Below are positions 25,073 to 32,902 of a DNA stretch of 64,000 nt, piece by piece. The position numbers and the translations under genes were made by a program. The notes under the pieces were generated by a model that had not been told where the DNA came from, searched no databases, and saw nothing but the letters and a program-made list of their open reading frames with translations. Origin of the DNA: JALZKA01 sp963754045 (lineage in GTDB: Bacteria; Actinomycetota; Thermoleophilia; Solirubrobacterales; 70-9); contig CAVWEN010000002.1 of the NCBI GenBank assembly GCA_963754045.1, positions 124,001 to 188,000 of the forward strand, given 5' to 3'. Position 1 is the stretch's first letter. Each line of letters starts with the position of its first letter.

Positions 25073-26293
25073 TCAGCGGAGCTCGGCGGAGCTCTTGCCG
25101 AGCAGCTGGCGAGCGATGATAAGTAGCTGGATCTGCTGAGTGCCCTCGAAGATGTCGAGGATCTTCGCGTCACGGGCCCATTTCTCGAGCAACTCGTCCT
25201 CCCCGTAGCCTGCCGAACCGCAGAGCGCCACGCAGCGCAGCGCGACGTCCACACACGAACGACCTGCCTTCGCCTTCGCGTAGGAAGCGTGGAGCGAGTT
25301 GGGCTTGGAGTTATCCGCCATCCAGGCGGCCTGGAGCGTCAGCAAGTGCGACGCCTCGAAGTCGGCCTCCAGCTCGAGCAGCTCGGCTGCCGCCGCGTTC
25401 TGCGAGTGCGCGGGACGGTCGTAATCCACCTCCACGCCGGCCTCGGAAAGCAGCTCCTGCGTCCGCTCCAGACAGGCACGTGCGACGCCAACCGCCATGC
25501 CCGCGACCAGCGGGCGGGTGTTGTCGAACGTCTGCATCGCCCCGGCGAAAGATTTCTTCGTGTCGATGTCGGGACTGCCCAGAAGGTTCTCCTTCGGCAC
25601 CCGGCAGTTCTCCAGGCGGAACGCGGCCGTGTCCGAGGCGCGGATGCCGAGCTTGTGCTCGAGGCGATCGAGGACCATGCCGGGGTTGGAGCGCTCGACC
25701 ACGAAGGACTTAATCGCGGCGCGCCCCTGCTCTCGGTCGAGGGTGGCCCAAACGACCACGAGGTCGGCACGCTCACCGGCGGTCACGTAGATCTTCTCGC
25801 CGTTCAGCACGTAGTCGCCGTTCTCCTCGTCGAGCTCGGCGGTCGTGCGAATCGCAGCCGAGTCCGAGCCTGCCTCCGGCTCGGTGATCGCCATCGCCGC
25901 CCACTTGCCCTCGAAGCGCCTGCGCTGCTCGTCGTCGGCGACCGAGGCGATCGCGGAGTTGCCCAGTCCCTGCCGTGGCATCGAGAGCGTCAGGCCAACG
26001 TCGCCCCAGCACATCTCGATCACGCTGAGGACCGTGGATAGGTTCGAGCCGTTGCGGTTCGTCCCGTCGCCGTTCTCCGAGCGCCGAACGCCGGTGGCGC
26101 CAGCGCCGCCGAGGTCGGAGCCGTCGTTCATGCCGTCGATCAGCGCGGCGAGCATGTCGAGTTCCTTCGGGTACTCGTGCTCAGCGAGGTCGTATTTCCG
26201 CGAGTTCGGGCGCAGGATCTCGGCGGCCACCTGGTTGGCCTGGCCGATCAGGCCCTTGAACTTCTTGGGAACCTCGAGGGAGATCGGGCTCAT
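25073..26293 (-). CDS. Acyl-CoA dehydrogenase, catalytic Glu present
   Basis: 406 aa flavoenzyme for alpha,beta-desaturation of acyl-CoA. FAD/substrate motifs AMAITEPEAGSDSAAIRT and VTAGERADLVVVWA are visible; the C-terminus carries the catalytic base in DIFEGTQQIQ. ATG 26293 overlaps the stop of the upstream dehydrogenase (ATGA). The alternative frame extending to 26686 is non-homologous Arg-rich sequence inside the neighbouring gene. A Gly/Asn-rich insertion (GGAGATGVRRSENGDGTNRN) lies at about residues 62-81. Confidence 0.92.
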   Translation of the reverse strand: MSPISLEVPKKFKGLIGQANQVAAEILRPNSRKYDLAEHEYPKELDMLAALIDGMNDGSDLGGAGATGVRRSENGDGTNRNGSNLSTVLSVIEMCWGDVGLTLSMPRQGLGNSAIASVADDEQRRRFEGKWAAMAITEPEAGSDSAAIRTTAELDEENGDYVLNGEKIYVTAGERADLVVVWATLDREQGRAAIKSFVVERSNPGMVLDRLEHKLGIRASDTAAFRLENCRVPKENLLGSPDIDTKKSFAGAMQTFDNTRPLVAGMAVGVARACLERTQELLSEAGVEVDYDRPAHSQNAAAAELLELEADFEASHLLTLQAAWMADNSKPNSLHASYAKAKAGRSCVDVALRCVALCGSAGYGEDELLEKWARDAKILDIFEGTQQIQLLIIARQLLGKSSAELR

Positions 26294-27624
26294 ACGAGCA
26301 AACCTCCCTCCATCAAGCCCGCGGAGCGCAGGTCGCGGTACCAGCGCTCGACCGGGTGTTCCTTGATGTAGCCGTGGCCACCGAGGAGCTGGACGCCGTC
26401 GGAGCCGATCTGCATCCCTTTCTGAGCGCAGAGGCGGCGCGCGAGCGCAACCTCCCGTGAGCAGTCGAGGCCCTGGTCGGCTCGGGAGGCGGCGCGCAAG
26501 CTCGCGAGTCGCATTCCCTCCAGCTCGATCGCGACGTTGGCGATGTCGAAGGCGACGGCCTGGCGGTGGGAGATCGGCTCGCCAAAGGCGATGCGCTCGT
26601 TGACGTAAGGGATCACGTAGTCGAGGACGGCCTGGCCCGTACCGACCGCGAGCGCGCACCAGCCCAGGCGGGCGAGGCGGACGCACTCCGCGTATGTCGC
26701 GGGGTCGGCGTCGCCCAGCAGCGCCGTTGCGGGTAGCTTCACCGAGTTCAGCTGGAGGCGACCGGTGGCGCCGGCGCGGATGCCCATCGCTGGCTCGGTA
26801 GCAACCCCCACGCCCGTGGTCGCAGCCTCGACCACGAACAGCGCCGGTCCGCGGTCCTCGAGATCGGCGGCGATCACGAACAGTTCGGCGTCGCCGGCTC
26901 GGGGGACGAGCGACTTGAGACCGTCGAGCACGAACCCGTCCGCGGAGGGCTTCGCGGACGTCCGCAACTCGATCGGGTCGAACACGGGCCTTGGCTCAAG
27001 GATGGCCAGCGCGGCGGCAGGCGGCCCGTCGCCGGTGAACGCGGGGAGGTACGTACTCTGCTGGTCGGAGTCACCCCAGAGGCCGATCGCAGTGCCAACG
27101 GCCGCCGGGGCCATGATCGCCACGGCCAGTCCCATGTCGCCGCGCGCCAGTTGCTCGGCCACGAGAAAGGACGTCACGGCCGAGCGCTCGCCGAAGGCAC
27201 CCTCCAGCTCCTCAGGTACGCCCAGCATCGTCACCCCGAGCTCGTTTGCCTGCTCGAGAAGCGCGGCCGGGGCCGCGCACGCCGCGTCAGCGTCGAGCGC
27301 GGCCGGGCGCAGCTTCTCGTCGGCAAAGCTGCCGATCGCCTCGCGCATCATCGCCTGCTCATCCGAGGGAGTCAGGTCGAACATGTCGGCGCGTGCTCCC
27401 TGCGCCTGCCGGGCGGCCGAATCCAGCCTCGGGCCGCGCGAGAACATGCGCGCCGCGGTGCCCGCAGCCTTGAAGCCGTTCTTCGAGGACTGGTAGAGCG
27501 CCCGTTCGGCGCGATCACGAAGGCCGATCCGGTCCAGCAGATCGACACCCGCCACGCGGTTCAACGCACGAAGGGCCAGACCCATGCCGCGGTCAGCGGC
27601 GTTCTTCTGCTTATGTTCGGTCAA
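26290..27624 (-). CDS. Acyl-CoA dehydrogenase-like protein with shortened C-terminus
   Basis: 444 aa, beginning with TTG 27624 (ATG 27585 is an alternative). The first 75 residues are an unusual N-terminal extension; the dehydrogenase fold starts at FDLTPSDEQAMMREA. The central domain is divergent (AILEPRPVFDP replaces the usual TEPxAGSD), while VQLLGGHGYIKEHPVERWYRD is typical. The chain stops at LMEGGLLV, only a few residues past the position of the catalytic Glu and lacking the normal ending. It may be the non-catalytic partner of the following dehydrogenase in a heteromer. First gene of the lipid operon. Confidence 0.85.
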   Translation of the reverse strand: MTEHKQKNAADRGMGLALRALNRVAGVDLLDRIGLRDRAERALYQSSKNGFKAAGTAARMFSRGPRLDSAARQAQGARADMFDLTPSDEQAMMREAIGSFADEKLRPAALDADAACAAPAALLEQANELGVTMLGVPEELEGAFGERSAVTSFLVAEQLARGDMGLAVAIMAPAAVGTAIGLWGDSDQQSTYLPAFTGDGPPAAALAILEPRPVFDPIELRTSAKPSADGFVLDGLKSLVPRAGDAELFVIAADLEDRGPALFVVEAATTGVGVATEPAMGIRAGATGRLQLNSVKLPATALLGDADPATYAECVRLARLGWCALAVGTGQAVLDYVIPYVNERIAFGEPISHRQAVAFDIANVAIELEGMRLASLRAASRADQGLDCSREVALARRLCAQKGMQIGSDGVQLLGGHGYIKEHPVERWYRDLRSAGLMEGGLLV

Positions 27625-27659
27625 GGGAAGGGATGCGGTGACAAGTATTCCTACCGCTC

Positions 27660-27675
27660 CGTAGCAATTTCTACG
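27660..27675. promoter_or_regulatory. Palindrome upstream of the lipid operon
   Basis: CGTAGCAATTTCTACG has 5-base inverted arms around a 6-base AT-rich centre and is placed 36 bases before the first dehydrogenase gene. It could be an operator for a TetR-type lipid regulator, but no such gene is in the window. Confidence 0.35.
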
Positions 27676-27720
27676 CTGATGATAGCGCGCAGCGAGGGCG
27701 GCGCAGGCCTGGGCTGAGGC

Positions 27721-28071
27721 TCATCCCGAGCCCAGTTCAGGCACGTGGCGCTCGACGTGGTCGGCGATCGTGCGGCGCACCCACCGCTGGGTGCCTGGGT
27801 CGGCCATCCGGTAGCGGGCAAGCAGCATCGCCTGGTCCTCGATCGGCAGTTCGGCGATAACCCAGCGCACGGCGAGCCGCTCGAACAACAGCTCGGTGCG
27901 GCGGTGCCAGTCGTCGTCTACGGTGCCGGCCCCTCTTGCCTGGGCCTTCTCGATCTTGCGAATCGTGGCGGCGCTGATCGACTCGCGGAGCGTGAGCATG
28001 TTGCCCTCCGCATCGGCGTAATCCGTGGTCGCGACGGGCTCACGTCCATCTCGCTTGCTGCGCTTCGCCAT
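27721..28071 (-). CDS. Hypothetical protein, small and charged
   Basis: 116 aa. Lys/Arg-rich N-terminus (MAKRSKRDGREP), then a helical region rich in Arg and Glu with WHRRTELLFERLAVRWVIAELP. No signal peptide, membrane segment or recognised motif. Its ATG shares one base with the lipoprotein stop, so it is the last gene of the exporter operon. Confidence 0.65.
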   Translation of the reverse strand: MAKRSKRDGREPVATTDYADAEGNMLTLRESISAATIRKIEKAQARGAGTVDDDWHRRTELLFERLAVRWVIAELPIEDQAMLLARYRMADPGTQRWVRRTIADHVERHVPELGSG

Positions 28072-28379
28072 CAGCCCTCGCACTGCCCCGTGACGACGGT
28101 TTCCAGCGGGGCACCCTGGTCGGCGTCGATCGCCTCGGCGCTGATCAGCAGCACGAAGCCGTTGTCGACTTCGACGTTCTCACACTCGGGCGTGTCGGCA
28201 GCCAGGGCCTGGAGGATCGCGGACTTGCGGGGCTGCAGTTCCGCGATGAACTCGCCGACGGTGATGTCGTAGATCGCCGCCGCTTCGGGCGCGGGCGCGG
28301 TCGCGGTCTCGTCATCCCCGCAGCCCACCGCCAGCGCCACGAACGCGCAGACAATGAAAACTCGTGTCCGCTTCAGCAT
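28071..28379 (-). CDS. Small lipoprotein of unknown function
   Basis: 102 aa. Signal peptide with lipobox ALAVGC (Cys20), a short Thr/Ala/Pro linker, and a small domain with two Cys (PECENVEV and TGQCEG) that could form a disulfide. It starts 10 bp after the ABC permease and so may be an extracytoplasmic accessory of that exporter. Confidence 0.72.
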   Translation of the reverse strand: MLKRTRVFIVCAFVALAVGCGDDETATAPAPEAAAIYDITVGEFIAELQPRKSAILQALAADTPECENVEVDNGFVLLISAEAIDADQGAPLETVVTGQCEG

Positions 28380-28389
28380 CCCAGACCTC

Positions 28390-29178
28390 TCAGTCGATCA
28401 GCCGGTGTTCCATGCGATCGACTGCGACCCGCCACAGAACGGTCGCGAAGACGACCAGAAATCCGATCCGCAACAGGTCGGTCGATTCGAACCCGAACGC
28501 GGAATGCCGCACCAGCTCGACCAGGTGGTGCAGCGGGTTGAACTCGGCGGCCACCTGGACCCCTTGAGGCAGTTGATCGATCGGAAAGAAGGTCCCGGCA
28601 ACCAGAAACAGCGGCGTGATCACGAGGGTGGTGACGTAATTGAAGGAGTCGATCTTCTGGACGATCGCCGCCATCGCGATCCCGAAGGCGGCAAACCCGA
28701 GAGCGGTGATGAAGCAGAAGAACGGGACGAGCAGCATTCCGAACGAGGGATTGAGCCCAAAGCCCATCGCGACAATCAGGGGGAAGCAGCCGTAGAACCC
28801 AGCTCGGATCCCGATCCAGAGCATTTCCGCCGTGACCAACTCCTCGACGTCCACGGGCGCGGCAAGGATCGCGTCGTACGTGTTCTGGAAGCGATGCTTT
28901 ACAAACACGCCGAACATCGCCGGCAGGGCGCTCGAGAAGATCACCGCCGTGGCGACCATGCCAGTCCCGACGAACTGGACGTATTCGAGGCCGTCCACCT
29001 TGTCCACGACCGTGGCGCCCAGCCCAAGCCCGAACGCCAGCAGATAGACGATCGGCTCGAGCACGCTCGAGAAGGTGGTGCCCTTCCAAAAGGTCTTGAA
29101 GTTCGCGACCTCGCGGCTCATAACCCCCACGATCGCCGCGCGTTCGAGGCGCTTGGCCCCTACCTCAGCGGCACTCAT
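28390..29178 (-). CDS. ABC-2 type transporter permease (NodJ-like)
   Basis: 262 aa with six membrane helices. The family signature is seen in the central KHRFQNTYDAILAAPVDVEEL and the C-terminal FNPLHHLVELVRHSAFG. Pairs with the ATPase encoded upstream (start overlaps the ATPase stop, ATGA). NodIJ and daunorubicin-type exporters move lipids, oligosaccharides or drugs; the substrate here is unknown. Confidence 0.9.
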   Translation of the reverse strand: MSAAEVGAKRLERAAIVGVMSREVANFKTFWKGTTFSSVLEPIVYLLAFGLGLGATVVDKVDGLEYVQFVGTGMVATAVIFSSALPAMFGVFVKHRFQNTYDAILAAPVDVEELVTAEMLWIGIRAGFYGCFPLIVAMGFGLNPSFGMLLVPFFCFITALGFAAFGIAMAAIVQKIDSFNYVTTLVITPLFLVAGTFFPIDQLPQGVQVAAEFNPLHHLVELVRHSAFGFESTDLLRIGFLVVFATVLWRVAVDRMEHRLID

Positions 29179-30068
29179 TCCGCCTCGCTCCCCGTTAACA
29201 ACACGAACACGTCTTCCAGAGTCGCTGCCCGACGGATCGCGTCATCAGGGACGACTCCGTCGGTTGCGCGCTCGGAGCCGACGATCGCGATCGCCGGCCC
29301 GGCCGGCCGCACCGACAGCCCCTGCGCCTCCGCTTTGGCCTGTACGTGGGCGAGGCGCTCCGGCGGTGCATAGACCTCGGCGGTCTCGGTACCGGCGTGC
29401 TGGGTGATCAGGTCGGACGGCTTGCCGCGGGCGATGACCTTGCCGTGGGTCATCACGGCCACCTCATCCGCGAGGCGCTCCGCCTCCTCGATGTAGTGGG
29501 TGGACATGAGGATCGTGGTGCCCTGGCCACGCAGATTGTCGATCAGCGACCACAACTCTGTGCGGATCTGAGGGTCGAGGCCGACGGTGGGCTCGTCGAG
29601 CAGCAGCAGGCGGGGCTGGTGGACGAGCCCGCGCGCGAGCAGTAGCCGGCGGCGCATCCCGCCCGAGAGCTCGTCGACGGCGTCGTTGCGCCGGGCGGTG
29701 AGACGCGAGATCTCGAGGCAGCGGTCGACCGCGGCGGCGACATCCGGCACTCGGTAGAGCCGCGCCGAGACAGCCAGGTTTGCCTCGACGGTCACGTCCA
29801 CGTCGAGGTTGTCCAGCTGCGGCACAACGCCCATATGCCCGCGCGCGACCTTCGCCTGACGGGGCAGCTCGTAGTCGAGGACTCGGATATCGCCCGAATC
29901 GGCGATCGCCTGTCCGGTCAGCACCCGCATCGTCGTGGACTTGCCGGCACCATTGGGGCCCAGCAGGCCGAGGCAGATCCCCCCCGGAACGTCGAGGTCG
30001 AGGTTGTCCACCGCCGTGATTGGACCGAAGCGCTTGACCACACCCGTCAGTTGAATCGCCGGTGCCAT
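29175..30068 (-). CDS. ABC transporter ATP-binding protein (NodI/DrrA-like)
   Basis: 297 aa. Walker A GPNGAGKSTT, Q-loop VVPQLDNLD, signature LSGGMRRRLLLARG, Walker B LLLLDEPTVGLD and switch His MSTHYIEEAERL. The C-terminal 70 residues after GKPSDLI form the substrate-export extension typical of the DrrA group. First gene of a four-gene unit (ATPase, permease, lipoprotein, small protein). Confidence 0.92.
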   Translation of the reverse strand: MAPAIQLTGVVKRFGPITAVDNLDLDVPGGICLGLLGPNGAGKSTTMRVLTGQAIADSGDIRVLDYELPRQAKVARGHMGVVPQLDNLDVDVTVEANLAVSARLYRVPDVAAAVDRCLEISRLTARRNDAVDELSGGMRRRLLLARGLVHQPRLLLLDEPTVGLDPQIRTELWSLIDNLRGQGTTILMSTHYIEEAERLADEVAVMTHGKVIARGKPSDLITQHAGTETAEVYAPPERLAHVQAKAEAQGLSVRPAGPAIAIVGSERATDGVVPDDAIRRAATLEDVFVLLTGSEAE

Positions 30069-30128
30069 CGCCCGGCAGGCTAGCTATGCCGTGACGACGC
30101 CGCGGGCTATCCTTCGGATGACATATCC

Positions 30129-30498
30129 GGGGGCGAATTAGATTCGACGTGGAACTGTTCGTCTCGGTGTTGCGAGTCGAGGACGCAGGGTTGGCCTCGT
30201 AAATCCCCCCTGCAAAACCAATAATTGCGGACCATGAGTTCGCCCTCGCCGCTTAGTTAGATCTAAGACGATGAGGAGTCGGCCCGAGGCGCCCGCGCTC
30301 GGATCACCGGCTTCAAAAGCGGGCTCACCCCACAGGTAAGACCCTCGATCTGAGGGGGACACCGCAGGAGGGTGTGGCACCGGGAACGTGTCCCACGGAT
30401 TGACCGACCCGGCCGCCGAGAATCAGACTCCGATGGGCACACTCGTAGACGCACCGAGTCAGCATCCGCACACGTGGGCGCAATTCCCACCGCCTCCA
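30129..30498 (+). ncRNA. ssrA: Transfer-messenger RNA (tmRNA)
   Basis: The 5' end GGGGGCGAATTAGATTCGACG and 3' end GTGGGCGCAATTCCCACCGCC pair as the tRNA-like acceptor and T arms; the third acceptor pair is G-U, the alanine identity element. CCA is not encoded after the terminal CTCCA. The message part runs 30212-30256 and encodes AKPIIADHEFALAA then TAG, matching the ALAA ending of ssrA tags. It rescues stalled ribosomes with SmpB, whose gene is 4.4 kb away. Confidence 0.95.
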
Positions 30499-30635
30499 TT
30501 TTCAGCGGCCCGCACTTTGGCCGCCCGGGGCCAGCGCCTCCGGACGCTGCCACCGAGTATGCGATAACAACGCAATATGAGCGGAAATCGCACGCTCGGT
30601 GGATCGCGGGGGTGCGCCCGTCACCATTGGTGGTG

Positions 30636-31505
30636 ATGAGCGAGCAGGTCCAACCGTTGCCCGAGCCGCGCACGGTTCCCGAGCCCGAGCTCGGGTACGA
30701 GCCGATCCAGCCGGGTCGCGGGCGCTCGAAAACCGTGCGCGAGCGGCTCGGCAAGTACCTCGGCCCCATCGGGGCCGGCCTGCTGATCGCAGCGAGCAAG
30801 GGCAAGGCGATCCTGCTTTTGCTGCCGAAGCTGAAGATCTTCACGACGTCGGCGTCGATGCTGGTGTCGATCGCGGCGTACGCGTTCATCTGGGGGTGGG
30901 CGTTCGCGGTCGGGTTCGTGGTGCTGCTCCTGGTGCACGAGATGGGGCATGTGATTCAACTCCGCCGAGAGGGCGTCGAGGCGTCCGCGCCTATGTTCAT
31001 TCCGTTCGTGGGCGCCGTGATTGCCGCGAAATCGATGGGCGACGACGCCGGAGCCGAGGCGCGTGTCGGCCTCGCCGGGCCGATCGTGGGATCTCTGGCC
31101 TCACTCGTTCCGCTGGCGATCTGGCAAGCGACGGGCAACGAGTTCTGGCAGGCGCTCGCCTACGTCGGCTTCTTTCTCAATTTGCTGAACCTGCTGCCGG
31201 TCCTACCGCTTGATGGCGGCCGCGCGATGGCCGCGCTGAGCCCCTGGGTCTGGTGGGTCGGCTACCTAGGCCTCGTGGCGCTCACCTTCGCTTTTCCCAA
31301 CCCGATCCTGATTCTCGTCTTGATCTTCGGCGGGCTCGAGAGCTGGCGCCGGTTCAAAGCGCGCAATACGCCCGAGGCGCAGGCCTATCACGACATCCCG
31401 CGAAGGACACGGATCCTCGTGGCCGTGACCTACCTCGGGCTCGCGGCCGCCCTGGCTGTCGGGGTCTCTGAGACTTTCCTCGAACGAGATTTCGGCGACG
31501 TGTAA
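30636..31505 (+). CDS. M50-family site-2-type membrane metalloprotease
   Basis: 289 aa, about six membrane segments. Zinc-binding HEMGH at residues 101-105 inside a helix and the third ligand in LPLDGGRA (Asp193). A cytoplasmic Pro/Glu-rich N-terminus precedes the membrane part. Lacks PDZ and CBS domains, like the small membrane-only subfamily; substrate (e.g. an anti-sigma factor or a signal peptide remnant) is unknown. The first ATG after the tmRNA in this frame is chosen. Confidence 0.9.
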   Translation: MSEQVQPLPEPRTVPEPELGYEPIQPGRGRSKTVRERLGKYLGPIGAGLLIAASKGKAILLLLPKLKIFTTSASMLVSIAAYAFIWGWAFAVGFVVLLLVHEMGHVIQLRREGVEASAPMFIPFVGAVIAAKSMGDDAGAEARVGLAGPIVGSLASLVPLAIWQATGNEFWQALAYVGFFLNLLNLLPVLPLDGGRAMAALSPWVWWVGYLGLVALTFAFPNPILILVLIFGGLESWRRFKARNTPEAQAYHDIPRRTRILVAVTYLGLAAALAVGVSETFLERDFGDV

Positions 31506-31534
31506 CGCGGTTCGTTCGCGGGGAACTGAGAAGG

Positions 31535-32902
31535 ATGGCCAACAGGGAGTTCGACGTCGTCGTGATCGGTGCGGGCCCGGCTGGCGAAGTGGTCGCAGGA
31601 CGACTGGCCGACGGCGGCCTCGACGTAGTGATCGTCGAGCGCGAGCTGATCGGCGGCGAATGTTCGTTCTACGCGTGCATGCCCTCGAAGGCGCTGCTCC
31701 GCCCGGCCGAGCTGCTGGCCGAGGCAAGCCGGGTTCCAGGCGCCTCCGAGGCGCTGTCGAGAGAACTCGACCCGGCCGTCGTCCTGGCGCGCCGTGACGA
31801 GGTGATCCACGGGCTCGACGACGCCTCGATGGAGCCGTGGCTGAGCGACAGGGGAATCGAGCTGGTGCGCGGTGAGGCGCGAATCGACGGGGAGCGGCGC
31901 GTTGTCGTCGGTGACGAGACCCTCATGGCGCGCAAGGCGGTCGTCGTCGCAACCGGAACAACGGCCTTACTGCCGCCAATCGAGGGCCTAGACGGGGCAT
32001 CGCCCTGGACCAATCGCCAGGCGACGACGCACCGAGCCGTGCCCGAGAGCCTGATCGTCGTCGGCGGCGGGCCGGTCGGCTGCGAGCTGGCTCAGGCGTG
32101 GCGATCCCTGGGGAGCGTGGTCACAGTGGTCGAGGTCGCCGAGCGCCTGCTCGCAAGAGAGGAGCCGTTCGCAGGTGAGCAGGTGGCCGCCGCCTTCGAG
32201 AGGTCCGGAATCAGCCTCTATGTGGGCGTGACGGTGGAATCGGTCGCTCGTGAGGGCGCCGAGGTGAGACTGGACCTCGAGGACGGGCCGTCGCTCACTG
32301 CCGAGCAGATGCTCGTAGCAGCGGGGCGCAGGCCGAACACGAAGGACGTCGGGCTCGACTCGGTTGGCATCGACGCCCGGGGGTTCTTGGAGGTGGACGA
32401 CCAGCTTCGGGTGGGCTCGCACGACTGGCTCTACGCGATCGGGGACGTGAACGGTCGCTCGCTGCTGACCCATGCGGGTAAGTACCAGGCCAGGGTTGCC
32501 GCCGATGTGATCCTCGGCAAGGACGCGACCGCCGTCTACGACGACGCCCGGACGCCCAGGGTGACGTTCACAGACCCTGAGGTCGCCGCCGTCGGCTACA
32601 CGCTCGCCGCCGCGAAGGAGCATGGAATCGATGCCCGAGCCGTCGAGGCGACGACCTCCGCCAACGCGGGCGCAAGCTTTATCGGGCGCAATACCGAGGG
32701 AACGTCGCAGTTGGTAATCGACGACGAGCGGGGAGTGATCGTCGGCGCGACGTTTGTGGGCTACTCCACGGCTGAGCTATTGCACGCAGCGACCGTGGCC
32801 GTGGTCGGTGAAGTGCCACTGGCGACGCTCGACCACGCGATGCCCGCGTTTCCGACCCGCAACGAGGTTTGGCTGACGTTGCTCGAAAAGGCGGCGGGCT
32901 AA
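31535..32902 (+). CDS. Pyridine nucleotide-disulfide oxidoreductase (lipoamide dehydrogenase-like, atypical)
   Basis: 455 aa flavoprotein. FAD Rossmann motif VVVIGAGPAGEVVAG, redox-active CSFYAC (CxxxxC) in IGGECSFYACMPSK, NAD(P)H motif VVGGGPVGCELAQ, FAD motif YAIGDVNG and a dimerisation domain are present. The C-terminal catalytic region, normally HxHPTxxE, reads HAMPAFPTRNE: the proton-relay His is Met. It therefore is unlikely to be a standard lipoamide dehydrogenase and may resemble quinone or mercuric reductase-type relatives. No dehydrogenase-complex genes are adjacent. Confidence 0.87.
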   Translation: MANREFDVVVIGAGPAGEVVAGRLADGGLDVVIVERELIGGECSFYACMPSKALLRPAELLAEASRVPGASEALSRELDPAVVLARRDEVIHGLDDASMEPWLSDRGIELVRGEARIDGERRVVVGDETLMARKAVVVATGTTALLPPIEGLDGASPWTNRQATTHRAVPESLIVVGGGPVGCELAQAWRSLGSVVTVVEVAERLLAREEPFAGEQVAAAFERSGISLYVGVTVESVAREGAEVRLDLEDGPSLTAEQMLVAAGRRPNTKDVGLDSVGIDARGFLEVDDQLRVGSHDWLYAIGDVNGRSLLTHAGKYQARVAADVILGKDATAVYDDARTPRVTFTDPEVAAVGYTLAAAKEHGIDARAVEATTSANAGASFIGRNTEGTSQLVIDDERGVIVGATFVGYSTAELLHAATVAVVGEVPLATLDHAMPAFPTRNEVWLTLLEKAAG

